A stretch of DNA of 64,000 nucleotides from Uloborus plumipes. Lineage: Eukaryota; Arthropoda; Arachnida; Araneae; Uloboridae. Positions 36,755 through 49,879 of the stretch are shown in pieces. Numbering within the stretch: position 1 is the stretch's first letter; every line of letters starts with the position of its first letter. The translations under genes were made by a program, and so were the position numbers. Location: the NCBI GenBank assembly GCA_038373865.1, contig JAXGGA010001165.1, positions 1-64,000 on the forward strand. The letters run 5' to 3'. Under the pieces are notes generated by a model, which was not told the origin of the DNA, searched no databases, and saw only the letters and a list, made by a program, of their open reading frames with translations.

Positions 36755-38417
36755 GTTACCGTGGTTAGATTTTTGCCCATCAGTTTCAAAGTCATTAGAG
36801 ATACATAAATTTAACCTATTATGTACTGCAAATATTTTTATTGAAAATAAGTATAAACAAAGAATAAAATTACGTGCAATCCTTGAGTCGGGAAGTAGTT
36901 TGAATATTATTTCGTCAGAAATTGCAGATAGTCTGAATTTGAAAAAGGAAAAAATTGAATGCTCTATTACTGGAATTACAAGGTGTCAGTGTTACGCTAA
37001 AAATAAAGTTTCAGGGATCATCTCTAATCAACAAAATGATTTTCGGAGATCATTAGATTTTTACCAAAGATAACAGATCTAACACCAAATCAAAATTTAG
37101 ATACTTCAACGGTAAATATCCCTTCCGAAATAAATCTCACAGAACATACGTTTTTTATTCCGGGTAAAATTCATATGTTAATTGGCTGTGAATTATTTTT
37201 TGAATTACTGAAGGAAGGTAAATTTAAATCACATGATGGTCCTTTGTTATTTCAGAATACAGTATTCGGGTATGTAGTTGCCGGGAATGTAAATTATTCA
37301 AACTATTGTTTTAGTGGTTTAATAAAGCATCATTGTAGTTCAGATATGGAAGTTGAAAAATTCTTTGAGTTAGAATCGTTGCCAGGTGATTATCATATCG
37401 AACCAAATAACTCTAAAACTCTCGAAAAACAAATTTGCGGGAACACTTCCTGTTGACAATTGAAAGGGATAAAGGTGGCAGATATGTGGTTTCTTTACTA
37501 AAAAAGGAAAACGGAATTTCTGAATTGGGTGATTCCAGAGAATTAGCTCAAACAAGATTAGATTTGCTTTGGATAAAATTAGATAAAAACAAAACATTAG
37601 CAAATTTATACACAGATTTTATTTACAAACATTGTACTCTTAATCACAGGAAAAGAGACCATAGTTCTGGCAGTTTAGGTAAAGAATATTTTATCCCTCA
37701 ACATGCTATTTTTAGACCAGAAGGTTCTTCGACACCTTTACGCGTGGTTTTTGATGCAACTGCGAAACCTAACAATGGTGTTGCACTTAACTCCATATTG
37801 CTGAATGGTGCAACAATATATTTTTTCAATTGCAACTCGCTTTCGTACTCATCAATATGCATTTTGTGTAGACATCAAAAAAATGTACCGACAAGTGATA
37901 GTGAACAGTTCCAATAGAAATTTACAAAAAATCTTATGGAAATAAAGTTCAGTGCTCCAATAGAAATTCATAGATTAAAGACTAATATGTATGGTTCATC
38001 ATGTGCACCATTTTTGGCTACAAGAGTTTTAAAGGCTCTTGCAGAAGATGAAATTGAAAAATTTCCAGACGCAGTTCCAGTTTTATTTAACGACACCTAT
38101 GTCAGTGACATTTATCAGGTTCTAATGATTTAATCTCTGCAAGAACACTACAACTACTTGAACTACTGCGACGGGGAGGAAGGGAACTTCACAAGTGGGT
38201 TTCAAACCATGATCTTCTATTAAATGACAATGTCGCTTCAGAATTTAACATTTAACACAGATCCTAACACTGTTAAAACGTTGGGAATGTTCTGGAGGCA
38301 TGATTGAGGCTATTTTACTTTCAAGGTGAACATTGTTATACAAGAACAATACAGAAAGATGGAGGTCCTTTCTACCATTGCACGACTTTTTGACCCCTTA
38401 GGTCTTGGTCCAATTGT
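36755..38417 (+). pseudogene. BEL/Pao pol relic, 5' part
   Basis: Decayed BEL/Pao polyprotein in at least three frames: protease-like region with ILESGSSLNIIS (the catalytic Asp position is Glu), a region with EKFFELESLPG, the RT start with FRPEGSSTPLRVVFDATAKP and GSSCAPFLATRVL, the active site eroded to YVSD, and RLFDPLGLGPIV at the end. At 38417 it is cut by element B and resumes at 42890. No LTRs seen. Confidence 0.9.
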
Positions 38418-38825
38418 TAGTAAGGGGGCTACGGGAAAAGAAACTGCATTTTGTGATAAAAGCATGAAATTTGGTAGGTTTGTAGACAATGTATAAAAAA
38501 ACATTTTTAGAAGGGGAGCCAATCGGAAATCCCCCCCAAACCCCTCTTAGCGGCTATTTTTGGTCCAAAACTAGAAATAGCGCTTTTTTGTAATTATTAT
38601 TTTCTTCTTAAATCATTGGCTATGTCATTACATAGGCGTTTATTGTATTTTTTATCGTTTAAAGCTCCACTTAGAGACTAATTTTAAAAAGAACAACCCA
38701 AAAATGCTTTTTTTTTTGGCAAATCGATATTTTTTAAGAATAAATTCGTGGAAGTGAATTCCCTCCCCCCATAAATGCATTAATGGTTTAAGAATGTAAA
38801 TATACATTAAATAAATGTTTAAAAA

Positions 38826-38890
38826 AAGTAGGGTGCCGGTTATCCGGATCCTAATTGACTGAACCGTCCAATTATCCGGTCATGATACCT
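38826..38890. repeat. Possible Tigger-like end fragment
   Basis: GTAGGGTGCCGGTTATCCGG and a second CAATTATCCGG resemble the ends of the MITE at 40568-40897, but no partner end is evident. Confidence 0.35.
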
Positions 38891-40567
38891 CTCATTTTTA
38901 TGACTAAGCACACATCATCGAAAATGTTCCCCAAGGGTACAAAAGCACAAGAACTTGAGGGAAAAGTTAATGTCAAGATAGCATGATTCTACCAAAATAC
39001 AATTTAAAGTTTCAATTTCAGAAATATTAAAGTTTTTGTTTTAAATTTATTTTTCCTCTAATTTTTATTATTGTTGCCGTTGCTGATTTTTTTTCTTCAA
39101 ATATGGTCGTTCATTAGGTGACGAATATTTTCCAGTGTGTTTATCATTGGTAACATGTGTCATTGTTCATATGTTCCCGTAAATGCTATTTATATGGATC
39201 GAGATTAGGAAAGATGCTCATATTTTTATAAGTTACGGTTTCTCATAGTCTTGTGGTTTTACATGTTCAAAAGTATTGTTTTAAATGCATTTATTTTAAT
39301 TTTGTTTAAGTGTTAAAGTTTAAATGGTAAACTTTAATGGTTAAAAATTTAAATGGCATGGTTTAAGCTTTAATGGTTTAAAAGTTTAAATGGCAACCAG
39401 GGGTTATGTTTGGTAAAAACAACCCCAGGAAATGTTGTTTTTACCAAAATTATTACAACAGATATTTACTGGATAAGATTTATTTTCTGTTCGAAATTAA
39501 CTCAAAAAAAAAAATCTATTGTGCTCTGCAGTAACTTTAAATGTATCAGTCTTGTACTGAGGTTATGAAACAATGTTCGAAATTCTGTCAAAACAGGCAA
39601 AAATTAGGCAATTATCAGACTTCGTAAATGTAGGTAGATTTAAATTTGAAGAATTATTTGCATCGGAAAAATTTAATAAAAAGAGGGATAAGTGGCATAA
39701 ATCTTGTATCTTGAGGTATAACAGTACAAAAGTCAGAAGAGCTGAAGAAAGAAAAAGAAAGGAAAACTTTGAAGAGTGCCACGTAAGTAAACATTTTGAA
39801 GAGGCTTCAATTCAGCAGAAGAGAAAGAAATGCACTTCATCCTTTCCAGATTTGTGTTTCTTCTTTGATAAGCCTGGTGAATATAGACAGGAGTTAGTTC
39901 TGACAAAATCAGTTGACAGAAAATACGAAATTGCGTGTTGGTAAAAGCAGACAGTACGCTCACTGCTGAGTTGGCGCAAGCTGACATAATAGCTCAAGAA
40001 TGCAAGTACCACCGTACTTGCACTCGTAAAACTTTACTTGTAAAACTTTATCACTCATGAAGGACAGCAAATGATTGTTCTGAGGAAAATATTTATTCAC
40101 GAATTGAATTAATTGCCCTACACCGAGTAATTTCTTACTTGCAAAATCTTAGAGTTAACAAAGGAGATAAGTATCCAATTTTCAGAATATTCGTTCTACT
40201 AAAATATTATTCTGAAGGAATAGAAGACTTATGCTACAACACAATTTATCAATCGAAAATAAATCTGCTAATGATGTTGACAATACCGGGCTTAGAGCAA
40301 AAATATTATCACACTTCGGACATGGACATATGCATGCAGAGAAATCAGGCTTTGAATATGTTTTAGTTTGTAAAGGTAAGTGAATCAATATGTGTCTCCA
40401 GTACTAGCAGTTTCGAAGATGCTCTCGCAAGTGACATGATAGTGAATTTCACTAGGACATGCATTTGAAAGTCAACTGCCAGCGTCGAAGGCGGATTTGA
40501 AGAGTCAGCAAGAAACTGTTGATCCTCTTCTTCCGTCCTTTTAAATAACTTGTTATATGGTACAGTA

Positions 40568-40897
40568 CAGAACCTTTTATCCGGGAACCAAAATACCGGG
40601 AAACCAGAAAACCGGCAACATTTTGTCCATTTATTCGCTACTTTTTAAAATACGCATTTTCGGTTTCTTTGTAAATACCATATAAGTGGCATATAGCTCA
40701 GAAATTTTTAATATTGTAATATCAATAAGCACTTCTGGATCGTTTTCTCCTCAGATTTTAAGATGCATTACTATTTATTATGATAACTTCGGTTTTATAA
40801 ACAATTGGCAAATATCGCTTTGTAGCGATCCAGAAAACCGGAAAATTCAGTTATCCGGGATAGCTGTGGTCCCGAACATCCCGGATAATTGGTTCTC
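40568..40897. mobile_element. Tigger-like MITE inside element B
   Basis: Ends CAGAACCTTTTATCCGGGA and, inverted, GAGAACCAATTATCCGGGA, with TA at 40566-40567 and 40898-40899. 330 bp. Family protein similarity on either side (NNLLYG before, PLLAICQL after) shows it landed within the coding relic. Confidence 0.75.
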
Positions 40898-40961
40898 TAC
40901 TTGCAATATTGATGGTCTTCCTTCTCAGCCATTACTTGCAATTTGTCAGTTGTATTTAATA

Positions 40962-41079
<118 letters not shown>

Positions 41080-42889
41080 CTTCAAACAAATTAACAAAGC
41101 AAACTATCAAGCATCAAGTAAACAAGGAACAACAAATACCTGTTTATTTGGCCATTAAAGTACACGAACAGACTAGAAGAAAAAGTCTTGTTGACATAAT
41201 GCATATTTTGGAACTTTTCATTTCTTACTCAAGGCTTCTAAAGATTTCTACTGGACTCTGCAAAGCATCAGTTAAACAAATTGATAAATATAAAACTACA
41301 TTTCCCTCACATTTCAGGATCTTTGTTTTTACACCGGTCGCGCACGATAATTTTTATTATAACTCTAGTAGTACAACAAACAAGGACTCTTTCCATATAA
41401 CAAGCATTTCATTGTTTCAGCATGGCCATTTCAGCAGCAAGGCTCAAAAATTCCTCTTGTATTTCGCGAAATACCATCTTCTAAAAAGGTCGCTCAGTTA
41501 CCACATCAGGTATATCATTATTTGTAAATCCAGCATATCTTTCAGTGAAGGAACCACCACAATCTAATTTTGATGGATTAAATAAGTCAGAAATGCTTTT
41601 CATAGAAACTAAATTAACAAATGAATTCTTGAAAGAGGTGAAATGTCTTAAGCGAATTTACGTCACGCAAGTGTAAAACAAACTGCTCTCAAAAACTTGT
41701 TGGTGCTTCAAAAATGGACTGTGTGCACCAATGTGTAAATTCTGCAATGGAAAATGTTGTATATCTCTGTAAATTACTAGCCAGTTCAATTACGAAAAAT
41801 CAGCTTGTATATAGCCATTACATATAATCATTGTATATAATTGCTTGCTCAGATTTATATTGAAATTCAGTTGTTTCTTTTGTTATAAAGGGTTACTTTT
41901 CAATAACAGCACAATATGATAAGTAGTAGAGAAGTTGCTTAATTAACACAGCACTAAACTTTTTATTACAGCAATTTTTTTTTCTTCTCTCATCTTTTAG
42001 AGAGAACAAACTCTTCAAATCGTTTAATGAGAAAAAAACTTGAAATTTGTTTTGAAGCTTTTTCTTTAGAATTTCGCAGTTGTATAAAATTATGATCGTG
42101 CCTCCCCCTCCCCCTATTTTATAGGTGCAAGCGTAACTTATAATCCTGCTGAATGTGAGTGAAATTTCCATGACATTGCGTTTTTTTTTTTTTTTTTCAA
42201 AATGTTTGACGTTTTTTTCATTACTTTTTTCGTCCATAAAGAAAACTGGTTTTATTTTAATTAATCAAAGATAAATATTCATTCTTAAGGAACAATTCAA
42301 ACGGTTTTTTAAGTTTTGAAAAAGTACTAGTTTTGCTTATGATTTTTAATTTCTGTTTTTATTTTCAGTTTTGCAATACATTTTTATGAGTAAGTTTTAA
42401 AAAATATGCTCGGGTTTTCCAAAGTTTCGGATTTTTGGGGTTCGGATTGCTGGGATTTTAATGCAACTAAATTGTTTTTCTTTAATATAGTGCTTTCAGA
42501 TACATAGCTGGACACCCTTAAACCGGCCCCTGAAAACAATTTGGAAGATTTTGATCAATTTCAGTTTTTTAGAAAAAAACGAATTTTTAATGAGTACTAT
42601 TAAAATTAATCGGTTTTAAGCTATTTTGACAGTTTTATAATCTTTGTTTAACATAATTGAACTCTAATAAGATGATAAAAAAGGTGTTTTTTGAAAAAGA
42701 AATATAGAAAAGCAATTTCGGACTTTTTGACCAAAAATGGCCGCCGGAGGGGTTTGGGTGGGGATTTCGGAATGGCTCCCCTTCTAAAAATGTTTATAAA
42801 TACATTGTCTACATACACACCAACTTTCATGCTTTTATCACAAAATGCAGTTTCCGGCTATATTTTGGACCATAGCCCCTCTACTATGT

Positions 42890-42975
42890 GACTAGAGCAA
42901 AAATCTTTCTTCAAAATTTGCAGTCATTAAAACTCGATTGGACAGACCTTATTCAAGAGTTCAGTGGTTTATTAA
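42890..42975 (+). pseudogene. BEL/Pao pol relic, continuation after element B
   Basis: Reads VTRAKIFLQNLQSLKLDWTD, directly continuing the RLFDPLGLGPIV end at 38417 in frame once element B and one TGT copy are ignored. Similarity fades after about 42975. Confidence 0.85.
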
Positions 42976-43628
42976 CAAAAGATAAGTCTCAATTTCAATT
43001 CTTAATGCAAGTGGTTGAGGAGCAGAAGTAAATATCTAGACAGTCTCAAACAAACACTGTTAAGCACCAAATCATCTAAGGCAAAACAATAATGTTCCTA
43101 CTTTTTATTGTATTTAAACCAATTATGTGTACACTTTATGAATTCATTTCTATCTTTTATAACAGCATAAATTAAAATGATTTGAAAATGACTTTGTTCT
43201 GTTTTCATGATATCATTGACTTATTAGCCTATGTACGCTTTCCTTCAAGCTCATTGAGCTACCTCTAAATTTAAATACATTTTGCTAAAACTTTTTGCAG
43301 TTCATTTTCTACCTAAAAGGAACCATATTGGGGGGTGAGACCAAAAAAAAAATCGAAATTTTGAACATCATGCATTTGAAGGACCACCCTAGTGGACATA
43401 GTTAACAATATAGAACTTAAAGCACTATGTGATGCACTCATATCTGAAATATGAACAAGATCTTTTAAGTTGTTAATTATTGTGGTGATGGATTGATTAC
43501 CGCAGAAACACAACATTGATGTTTGCCTTAAATATTTTAAGAACTAAGTTCTGCAATTAATCAAACAATAGAGTCAATAAATAGCTTCAAATAAAAACTG
43601 ATCTGGAGATCCTACAAAATCATGATCC
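42976..43628. other. Intergenic DNA downstream of the NIPA gene
   Basis: AT-rich, nothing recognised. The shift from relic transposon to host gene happens across this stretch. Confidence 0.4.
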
Positions 43629-43634
43629 TTTATT
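43629..43634 (-). terminator. Candidate polyadenylation signal of the NIPA gene
   Basis: AATAAA on the minus strand (plus TTTATT), about 220 bases past the stop codon. The nearest canonical hexamer I found; usage is inference. Confidence 0.4.
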
Positions 43635-43850
43635 GTGCTTTCAAAATTCGCAGGAGAAAACTCAAGTAACTTATAAGGCTGTAACAGTACACTCAATAAA
43701 TAATACATTAATAATTTTTCAATGTTAGGCTACTTTAAAGAAGGATGTAAGGCACCAATTATACTTGAACATTTTGCAAAAAAAAAAGGATGAGTTGCTA
43801 TTTGTAAGAATTGGAAGAGCAACTACATAAAAATGCAATTGCATGAAAAA

Positions 43851-44566
43851 CTATTTTCCTGAAAAACCCATTAGTGTGCTGTAAGAACCTTCCGTAGCCG
43901 TTAATAAAGTAGAGAATGATCGAGATTCCAGACTGTTCTGTCTAGAATGTCGTTCTAATAGAACCGATGTTTCATTATTTCTTAAATTGTGACGATCTAT
44001 CAAGATTGATGTACTGATTTCATCTTCACTATGATTATTATGGGAAGAATTTACAGAGTTCTCCCTTTTTTGCAAAAAAGAACCAATGTTATTAAGTGAT
44101 ATATCCCATTCCCTAAAAGCATTTAATAAAAAAATTGCACATATAACAGTAAGAAAGCCACATATACTTCCAACAACATCATCTGCGGCCATATTACCCC
44201 ACTCTTTGTATAAGATGGCAGACGCACAAATGACAAATGTTGTAAAAAAAACATAGTAAACAGGTGTAACAACGGATGTATTAAAAGTATCTAATGCTTT
44301 ATTAAGGTAATTAATCTGTATGCTAACACATAGTATTAGAGCAATTAAACAGAACCAAGTTAACCAATTATTAAATTCATTTTTCCCTCCACTAATTGTT
44401 TCACGAATTGCTAAACCCAATCCTTTACATTCCATTACAGATAATGAGCCAATAACTGAACAGATTGAAATATAAATTACAACATTACTTGGTCCATATT
44501 TAGGCACAAAACATACAATTAATGCAGTTGAAAATACAAGTATAACTATGACATAAATGATGAAAC
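43851..44566 (-). CDS. NIPA-type magnesium transporter, terminal exon
   Basis: Last coding exon (237 codons plus stop), entered after a TTTACTTTCCTAG acceptor (44567-44568 = AG). The protein family (NIPA1-4, SLC57) are multi-pass transporters of Mg2+ and other divalent cations in plasma and endosomal membranes. The exon encodes about five membrane segments (IIYVIVILVFSTALIVCF; NVVIYISICSVIGSLSVM; WFCLIALILCVSIQI; PVYYVFFTTFVICASAIL; VVGSICGFLTVICAIFLL). The family signature NKALDTFNTSVVTPVYYVFF lies between segments 3 and 4. A polar, Ser-rich cytoplasmic tail follows (to FSGK-stop), longer than the membrane core needs. Phase 1 joins cleanly to the upstream exon at 47859. Not disrupted; no base-composition oddity. 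Confidence 0.95.
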
Positions 44567-47500
44567 CTAGGAAAGTAAATATAAAAGAAAACATGTTAGA
44601 ATAGTACAATATCACAATTTAATTTATAATCAAAATAATTTCGTTTTTAGAATTCATAATAAAAAAATGAAGCAAGCTGTGCTTTATAATGATAGTGCAA
44701 ATTGAATCACTTTAAGTTCAAAACTAAGAAAAAAAATAAAAAAATCCTAGATTAATGTAAGGTTTTGCAATTGTAATACATGTTGCTGTACCTCAAAGCC
44801 AGACTAGCATAAGTAAAAAAGGGCGATTTGCAATTTATTACTCCATTGTACATAGAAACTTATTTCACATTGATTTATCAGAACCTTATTCTGTAAAAGA
44901 AATCCCTTCATAATTATTTAGCAGCCTTAAAAGAGCGTGAGTCCCATCCTTTGCATATATCAGACAAACGCTTCTGCACTCTCATGAAAAGTATTGAAAA
45001 TGTACTTTCAATAGTCTGGCTCTGAGGTACAGATTTATGCAATTTATGTACTCTGCCCTGATTAGGAAATTAGTAGCCATTACATCATTGATAGCATGCA
45101 CAAAGATAGTCAAGGAAAACAATTAGACAAACCATGCAGCAACACGATCTATCAAAATAGGTCATCAACATAAAACTTAATTCTACCGAATTGAAGAGGA
45201 AAATGCACCACATGTCTAGACTACAAGAGTCAGACCTATCTTATTGACATTATTCAAAACCAATTGATTTCAGCTTTAATGTATGAAAGTCATAGGAAAC
45301 TCTATTAAAAAAATGACAAAGACAAAACAGATAACTTAACAAAACAAAAGCAAAGGAAACTAGCAAAATTGAGACGCCATCATGTGGTTCACAGCTTTAA
45401 CTACCTGAAGATCATAATACCATTTTAAATCCGCCGTCAGAGGTCAACTTCAGAAAAAAGACAGTGGTTTTTCAATTTCTTCATTACAGATTAAGAACTG
45501 CAATATTTTCACTGTAAGCAAGACAAAGAAAAACCATATCTCAGTGCTCTGGCATGAGCTGCATTAGATGAAAGGTAAAAGGCATTTTTTGCAACGTTAA
45601 GGCCAAATTGCCATCTATAGACTGACCAACAAAAAAGGGGTGCCTTATTACTAAAATGGATGCTGGTTAATTGCCAGTTTTCTTCTGCCAGTTTTCAACA
45701 GCTACTGAGATAAGAGAGAGGGCAGTATAAAAGCTGAATTCCCAGATGATTCTGGTAGTTTTGCAAAAAACTATATACCACCACTTGTTTGAGTAAATTT
45801 TAAGCTCATTTTGCCTCTTGCTTTGGTTGTATACGGTCAAGGCAAACATAAAATGAAAAGAATTTAACTCATCTGAAAAGCATGATCTGTAGAAAAAAAT
45901 TTGGTATTTTGAAGAAATGTACAGTGAGAAAAGCAGCTTTAATATTAGGACTAACTCAGATAACGTTATGTCCTTTTCTAAAGGACATAATGTTGTCACA
46001 CAGGAAAGAGAAAAAGAACATTGTTTACAAAACATAAAATGAAAAACAAGACGTAGACTCAGAAGATGCAACTAATATATGGTCAAAAGAACTTTTGTCA
46101 AAATATTGCAAAGATGAAATCTTCAAAATAGATGAAACTGCTCTATATTATCGTGCTAGATTAGAACATATGCTCTTACTTAAAAAAAAGCTTGCTCTGG
46201 TGGAAGGAAAATCAAGGCTCGAATAACTGTTCTTAATTGTAATACTTTCAGAACTGTAAACAAACAATTTCTTTTTTTATGACTCTCTGTCAAAAGAATC
46301 TCAGAATCTTTTTTGTTATTATGACTTTTTTTCAGTTATTGAATGTTTTCCATGCATTTTTCAGTGCAGTTTTCTCCAATTTTGAGTAGAATGAATTTGT
46401 TCTCATAGTCTATTCACAATTCTTAAATAATGCATATCTAGTAATCTCAATCCTTGAATAGTTTTGAATTGAAGAAATGAAATGAAAGGTAGTTTTTTTA
46501 AAAAGTTTTTACAGAATGGTAATTCAATGAATTGTGCTTTCATCCCAATGCCACATGCACCCCTCTGCCCAAATGAAATTTTGGGTACGCCAATGAGGGT
46601 GCCAATTTAACTGCAGAGAAGCAAACTTTGCGGATAATCTACAAAACAGGTGAACAATGAAAGTAATGTGTGCAACAGCTTAAAAAAAACATTCACATAC
46701 ATTTAGACCATAGCAAATGCATGTAAGAAATGTATGAAAAGTAAAAAATGTATCTCCCATTATTGTAAATGAATAACTTATTCAAGCGAATTGTGTAAAT
46801 AGATTAACTGTAACAAAATGTTACAAAACAAATGTTTAATAATGCAAATCAATGAAAAAGTTTACATGCAAATGGCAATGTACACAAAGTAATTGTCTGT
46901 ATAATCAATAAATATATATAAAAGTGCAAAAAAAATATTTTATTTAATTCGGTGCATTCCCTCAAAAGTTAGAGGAGATGGGAACAGACTCATTTCTAAA
47001 TTTCATAATAATCTCCTTGAAAAAAGTTTTTTGTGGTTTAAAGTGGGCTAAAAAGGGGGAGCTATTGAATGTTTTAAAGTGAATTCTCAGTGTCTAAAAA
47101 GTAGTCATATATATTCCACCGCATGATGATATTTCCTAAAAATTTGAATTAAAGGGAAAGCAAGGCAACTAGAGTTCAAAGCTAGTGATTCTTAGTCTTA
47201 ATTTATGTCCAAGAATTTCTATTTCACCAAGCAAGACTTATCCTAATGTGCGACACATTTGTTTTCATGTTATGAAAAGAGAACAGAGGAAACTGTTCAG
47301 AATATGCAAAAAGTTTTCGATAAAGCACACTTCTTTTTTTAAATTTATGGTTACAAACATGTTTTAAATTTTTAAAAAGAGGTGATAGTCATGTTTGTCC
47401 CCTGAGGGGTGTCTAGACCAGTAGTACGCAATTTGTTAATCGCAATCGACCTCAAGCCCATTTTGAGTCAATCATGGCTATACTAAGAGCCTTGCTTTAT

Positions 47501-47858
47501 TTCCGAGTAGAATAATTAAACATTACTTACTGTTACAAAATTAATTTTAGCATCTAAATCAAAAGTTATTTGAAAATCTTCCAAACTTTTTACCATCACT
47601 AGAATTTTTTGTGGTCACTATTTTTATTAATTTAAAAGAATCAATTTTCTTGTGTCTGAAGATATATTCCTCATGTGCGTTAACATTACATTATTTCAGC
47701 AATTTAAAGCTACTACTTAATAAATATCAAAGACTTTTTTTATTAAAATTATCCTGCAATTTGAAGTCGGCATAGTCTTAAAATAAAATAAAGTGATGAA
47801 TAAGAAAGGTTAAAAATATTTATCAAATGCAGAAGGATATAAAATTAGGAATACACAC
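44567..47858 (-). other. Intron of the NIPA gene
   Basis: 3.3-kb intron between GTGTGT (donor at 47858) and CTAG (acceptor at 44567). It is AT-rich and holds a Tigger-like relic in the opposite orientation (about 45830-46330); otherwise no features recognised. Confidence 0.85.
45830..46330 (+). pseudogene. Tigger/pogo-like transposase relic in the NIPA intron
   Basis: Clearest part at 46068-46165: NIWSKELLSKYCKDEIF, then KIDETALYYRARL, the DET-x-LYYR block with the first catalytic Asp of CENPB-type DDE transposases; KKLALVEGKSRL and an ITVL-like continuation follow in shifted frame. Upstream (about 45850-45990) remnants of the helix-turn-helix region can be guessed. Frames change and stops are frequent. 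The long minus-strand open frame at 45667-46071 is its shadow. Confidence 0.75.
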
Positions 47859-48019
47859 CTGGTTCAAAAAGTAATTGTTCCAAACGTTCCATACTATCAA
47901 CAGTTCCATCTTTTGGTGCATGTAAAACTATGATTGTAGAACCAATAATACATAAAAAACAACCAATTTTCCCGAGTAAATTAAGTCTTTCACCTAAGTA
48001 CTTTGATGATAAAATTGCA
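47859..48019 (-). CDS. NIPA-type magnesium transporter, internal exon
   Basis: 161-bp exon between a TTTTTTACAG acceptor and a CAG/GTGTGT donor. It encodes AILSSKYLGERLNLLGKIGC, then FLCIIGSTIIVLHAPKDG and MERLEQLLFEPG, matching the region of NIPA proteins where one membrane segment is followed by VxHAPK. Phases agree: the donor leaves one G, completed by GT of the next exon (Gly, then FIIYV). Upstream exons with the start codon were not found in the remaining 16 kb, so the gene begins beyond the window or after a very long intron full of transposons. Confidence 0.95.
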
Positions 48020-49447
48020 CTGTAAAAAAGTCACTAAATTAAAACCAATTTCATGCAATGAATATTTTTTATACTTTTATATATATTTTAAAAGAAAATT
48101 TAGTTTTAAATAAAGCATCTCTGGTTTTTCTAGTTACCCTATTTTTGTCTATTAGCTCAATGGCAATGAAATATTTATGCTATTGTTACACAAGTAAGAA
48201 TAACAGATTGAAAAGTGATTAAGTAATTTAATTTAGTAACAATAAAATTTAACACATTTTAACAAAAAAAAAAAAAAAAAAAAAAAAGGAACAGAAAAAA
48301 AGGAAGAAAGAAAAAAAAAAAAGGCTAAACCAAAGCTCTAAAAAACTGAAATTGCCCTTATTGTTTGAATACAAGTATCCTGCTTTATAAATTTTTTTTG
48401 GGAAGACCCCTCTCCTCTCTCCCCCCCTCCCCCCCACACACACTAATGAACAGAGATTGTTAAGTTAGAAAATAAACCAATGAAGTTTTCATTCAGTCTG
48501 TAAGGAGTATGGCTACATGAATTGACATGTTTTACCTCTGAACTAGAAACTTTCACCACTAATTTTGCAAATCATTAACTAAACTAATAACAATCAATAC
48601 TGACAAAGAAATTTATTCATTCGATATTTTCAGAGAAAAGAAACCTAGGTAAAGTTTTTTTCTTCTTTAAGTTTTATCTTTTCATTAGGAGCGTCCCTAA
48701 AATGTCAAGATCTATTTTACTTCTGAAGTTAAGTAAAAACACAACCAAAATTTGAATCAACTCAAGTTTTTTAATTTTTTCACTCCAAAAAATATTAGGA
48801 AAAAGTCAAAAGACTAAAAGGACTGAGTTTCGCAAATTAAAGTTATAGGTATTATCTAATCTAAAAGACTCAACTTTCATACAGTAAATTTTAAGGCAGT
48901 CTTACATAGAAAACTCAAGAAACAGATTCACATAGGCAAAATTCTATAGCAGGGTGTGGATAATGAATTGCTTATAAGAATTGTGCTTCTAGGTATCAAA
49001 AATTCTCAATTTTTGCAATAAGAGTTTTTATTTATACTTAAAAAACAATTAGTTAATAGTATTGAGAGCTAAATTAAGGAATGGAATTGCTTAGCTATAA
49101 AATACATACATTATCAGAGCAGTATTAGCTGTCGCTTATCATCCCTTTAAACTGTAAGCAGTTCCACTCGGATTACCTTGTGATCTGAACTTGGAGTGCT
49201 CTCGTTTTTAGTGTAAAAGATGCATCATAACATTGATATGCGGCTTATTTCAACTATATTTTGACGCATATTTGATATTATTCAGTTTATTATGGTGTAT
49301 AAAATCTTGGTTTATCATTTATTTAAATTTGAAGAAGAGATTTATTACAAATATTATTTTAAAAACATGGCACCTTTCAGCCTCTGTAGCCCCATCTACA
49401 ATTGTGGGAATGACATATTTTTTTTCTGGTGTTAAGACCATATATAT

Positions 49448-49480
<33 letters not shown>

Positions 49481-49525
49481 CGAGGGAGTGAGACTAAAGA
49501 AACACAAAGACACAAGAAACACACT
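48020..49525 (-). other. Probable NIPA intron sequence
   Basis: A-runs at 48263-48285 and 49452-49481, purine/pyrimidine tracts at 48300-48450. No further NIPA exon recognised. Presumed intron because the coding exon at 47859-48019 has an upstream acceptor. Confidence 0.5.
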
Positions 49526-49879
49526 AATACATACAGGGTGTTCCATTTTAACTTGCACGACCTTTATTTTTGCAACCGTTTGTCCTAGATGCCTAATTAA
49601 AGAGGCAAAAATGCTCAAACTCAGTTTCAGAATGAAGAAACTAAAAGTTTGAAGCAAAAAGAAAATTCAGTCAAAAAAAAAAAAAAAAAAAAAAAAATTG
49701 TTACACGGATCCTAGGTCCCCTTTATACGGATCCTAGGTTCCCTAACTTATATTTAAGGAAATCAAAAAGTTTGACCTTAGTACAACCAATACTCACAGA
49801 GATATGAAATGCAGTGTTTATGACTTAAAACACTAAACACTCCCTGTTAACATGTTTTTGGGGGACAATATAGCTACTA

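Noticed and set aside
43313..43516. 67-codon minus-strand frame downstream of NIPA
   Set aside because: No similarity I recognise and outside the inferred transcript.
45667..46071. 134-codon minus-strand open frame
   Set aside because: Antisense shadow of a plus-strand Tigger relic; no family features of its own.
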